DNA from: Verrucomicrobiales bacterium
GTDB lineage: Bacteria; Verrucomicrobiota; Verrucomicrobiae; Limisphaerales; UBA1100
Length of the DNA: 24,612 nt
Direction: 5' to 3'
Assembly: GCA_002721895.1 (NCBI GenBank)
Contig: PBLV01000041.1
Coordinates: 1 to 24,612 of the forward strand
Under the pieces are notes generated by a model, which had not been told where the DNA came from, ran no database searches, and worked only from the letters and a program-made list of their open reading frames with translations. The translations under genes and the position numbers were made by a program. Shown here in pieces: positions 24,136 through 24,612 of this stretch; the stretch's first letter is position 1; each line of letters starts with the position of its first letter.

Positions 24136-24612
24136 ATGAAGGCTGTGATGCTCAGTTTTGCCTTTGTCTTGGCGATTGGCTGCGGGGAGGAGACTGGACC
24201 GGAGGAACCTTCAGACGATGCTGCTCCGGTAAAACCAGTAGTCACCGGGGATAAGCTATGGGAATTTGAAACGGGACATTGGGTGGTGTCTTCCCCCGCC
24301 ATTGCCCCTGATGGCACGGTTTACGTCGGATCATGGGACGGCAAGCTCTATGCCATCAATGGCAAGACTGGGGTCAAGCAATGGGAATTTAAAACTGGAT
24401 CGAATGTATCCTCCTCCCCCGCCATCGGCTCTGATGGCACGGTTTACGTCGGGTCACGTGACAACAAGCTCTATGCCATCAATGGCAAGACTGGGGCCAA
24501 GCTATGGGAATTTAAAACCGGAAGTTATGTGGACTCCTCCCCCGCCATTGGGCCAGATGGTACGGTTTATGTCGGATCAGATGACAACAAGCTCTATGCC
24601 ATCAATGGCAAG
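24136..24612 (+). CDS. PQQ-type beta-propeller lipoprotein, 5' part
   Basis: The first 159 codons are present; the rest is outside the window. The start MKAVMLSFAFVLAIGCGEET has a short hydrophobic core ending in IGC, so a lipoprotein is likely. From residue about 41 the protein is built of 41-residue repeats: WEFxTGxxVxSSPAIxxDGTVYVGSxDxKLYAINGKTGxKx. These are PQQ/BamB-like propeller blades. Such proteins act as secreted sensors, scaffolds or, with PQQ, dehydrogenases; in BamB-like members no cofactor is bound. No ribosome site is clear before ATG 24136, which lies 45 bp after the protease stop, downstream of two hairpins. Confidence 0.88.
   Translation, partial: MKAVMLSFAFVLAIGCGEETGPEEPSDDAAPVKPVVTGDKLWEFETGHWVVSSPAIAPDGTVYVGSWDGKLYAINGKTGVKQWEFKTGSNVSSSPAIGSDGTVYVGSRDNKLYAINGKTGAKLWEFKTGSYVDSSPAIGPDGTVYVGSDDNKLYAINGK
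24258..24612 (+). repeat. 123-bp tandem repeats in the propeller gene
   Basis: The words ATGGGAATTT at 24258, 24381 and 24504 mark a strict 123-bp period (41 codons). Long stretches such as 'ctctatgccatcaatggcaag' recur without change at the end of each unit, and the units differ at only a minority of positions. This implies recent duplication or gene conversion of the repeat units. The array continues past the window. Confidence 0.85.

Overview
The window is a high-GC bacterial chromosome segment that looks like Verrucomicrobiota, probably a Pedosphaera/Limisphaerales-like lineage. This is inferred from the company of genes: a G^FTLIE pseudopilin, a trypsin-like protease joined to a formylglycine-generating-enzyme (FGE/SUMF1) domain, a PQQ-type beta-propeller lipoprotein, a Gfo/Idh/MocA oxidoreductase with a sugar isomerase-like TIM barrel, and a PhyH dioxygenase. 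No rRNA, tRNA, CRISPR array, transposase or phage gene was seen.

Layout. Positions 1-1317 (minus strand) hold the 5' part of a pseudopilin gene, an AT-rich spacer and a MORN-repeat lipoprotein. From 8410 down to 1549 (minus strand) runs a tight gene series: CDP-alcohol phosphotransferase, UPF0104-type membrane protein, TauD-like dioxygenase, cytidylyltransferase-like protein, unknown four-helix membrane protein, and SurA/PpiD-like lipoprotein. It ends at a strong hairpin terminator at 1383-1417. Head-to-head with it, only 36 bp away, are PEP mutase fused to a nucleotidyltransferase (8447-10051) and phosphonopyruvate decarboxylase (10055-11206). Tail-to-tail with these, with overlapping stop codons, lies an iron-type alcohol dehydrogenase homologue (11203-12366). 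Next come addB and addA (12475-18443), which overlap by ATGA. Minus-strand genes follow: a secreted YHS/TRASH-like cysteine protein, a GNAT acetyltransferase, a Gfo/Idh/MocA oxidoreductase with its isomerase partner, and a PhyH dioxygenase. The right edge carries the plus-strand protease-FGE gene, whose FGE half is cut short, and the start of a PQQ-repeat lipoprotein that runs off the window.

The most interesting part is 3.8-12.4 kb. PEP mutase and phosphonopyruvate decarboxylase make phosphonoacetaldehyde. The fused nucleotidyltransferase is placed to activate a phosphonate as a CMP ester, and the CDP-alcohol phosphotransferase could then move that headgroup onto a lipid or other alcohol in the membrane. 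The dioxygenase, second nucleotidyltransferase and membrane proteins would be tailoring or transport steps. I therefore propose a phosphonolipid (or other membrane phosphonoglycoconjugate) pathway. The enzyme expected to reduce phosphonoacetaldehyde is present as a homologue that has lost all four metal ligands of the iron-ADH family, and no 2-aminoethylphosphonate transaminase is visible, so the fate of the aldehyde is open.
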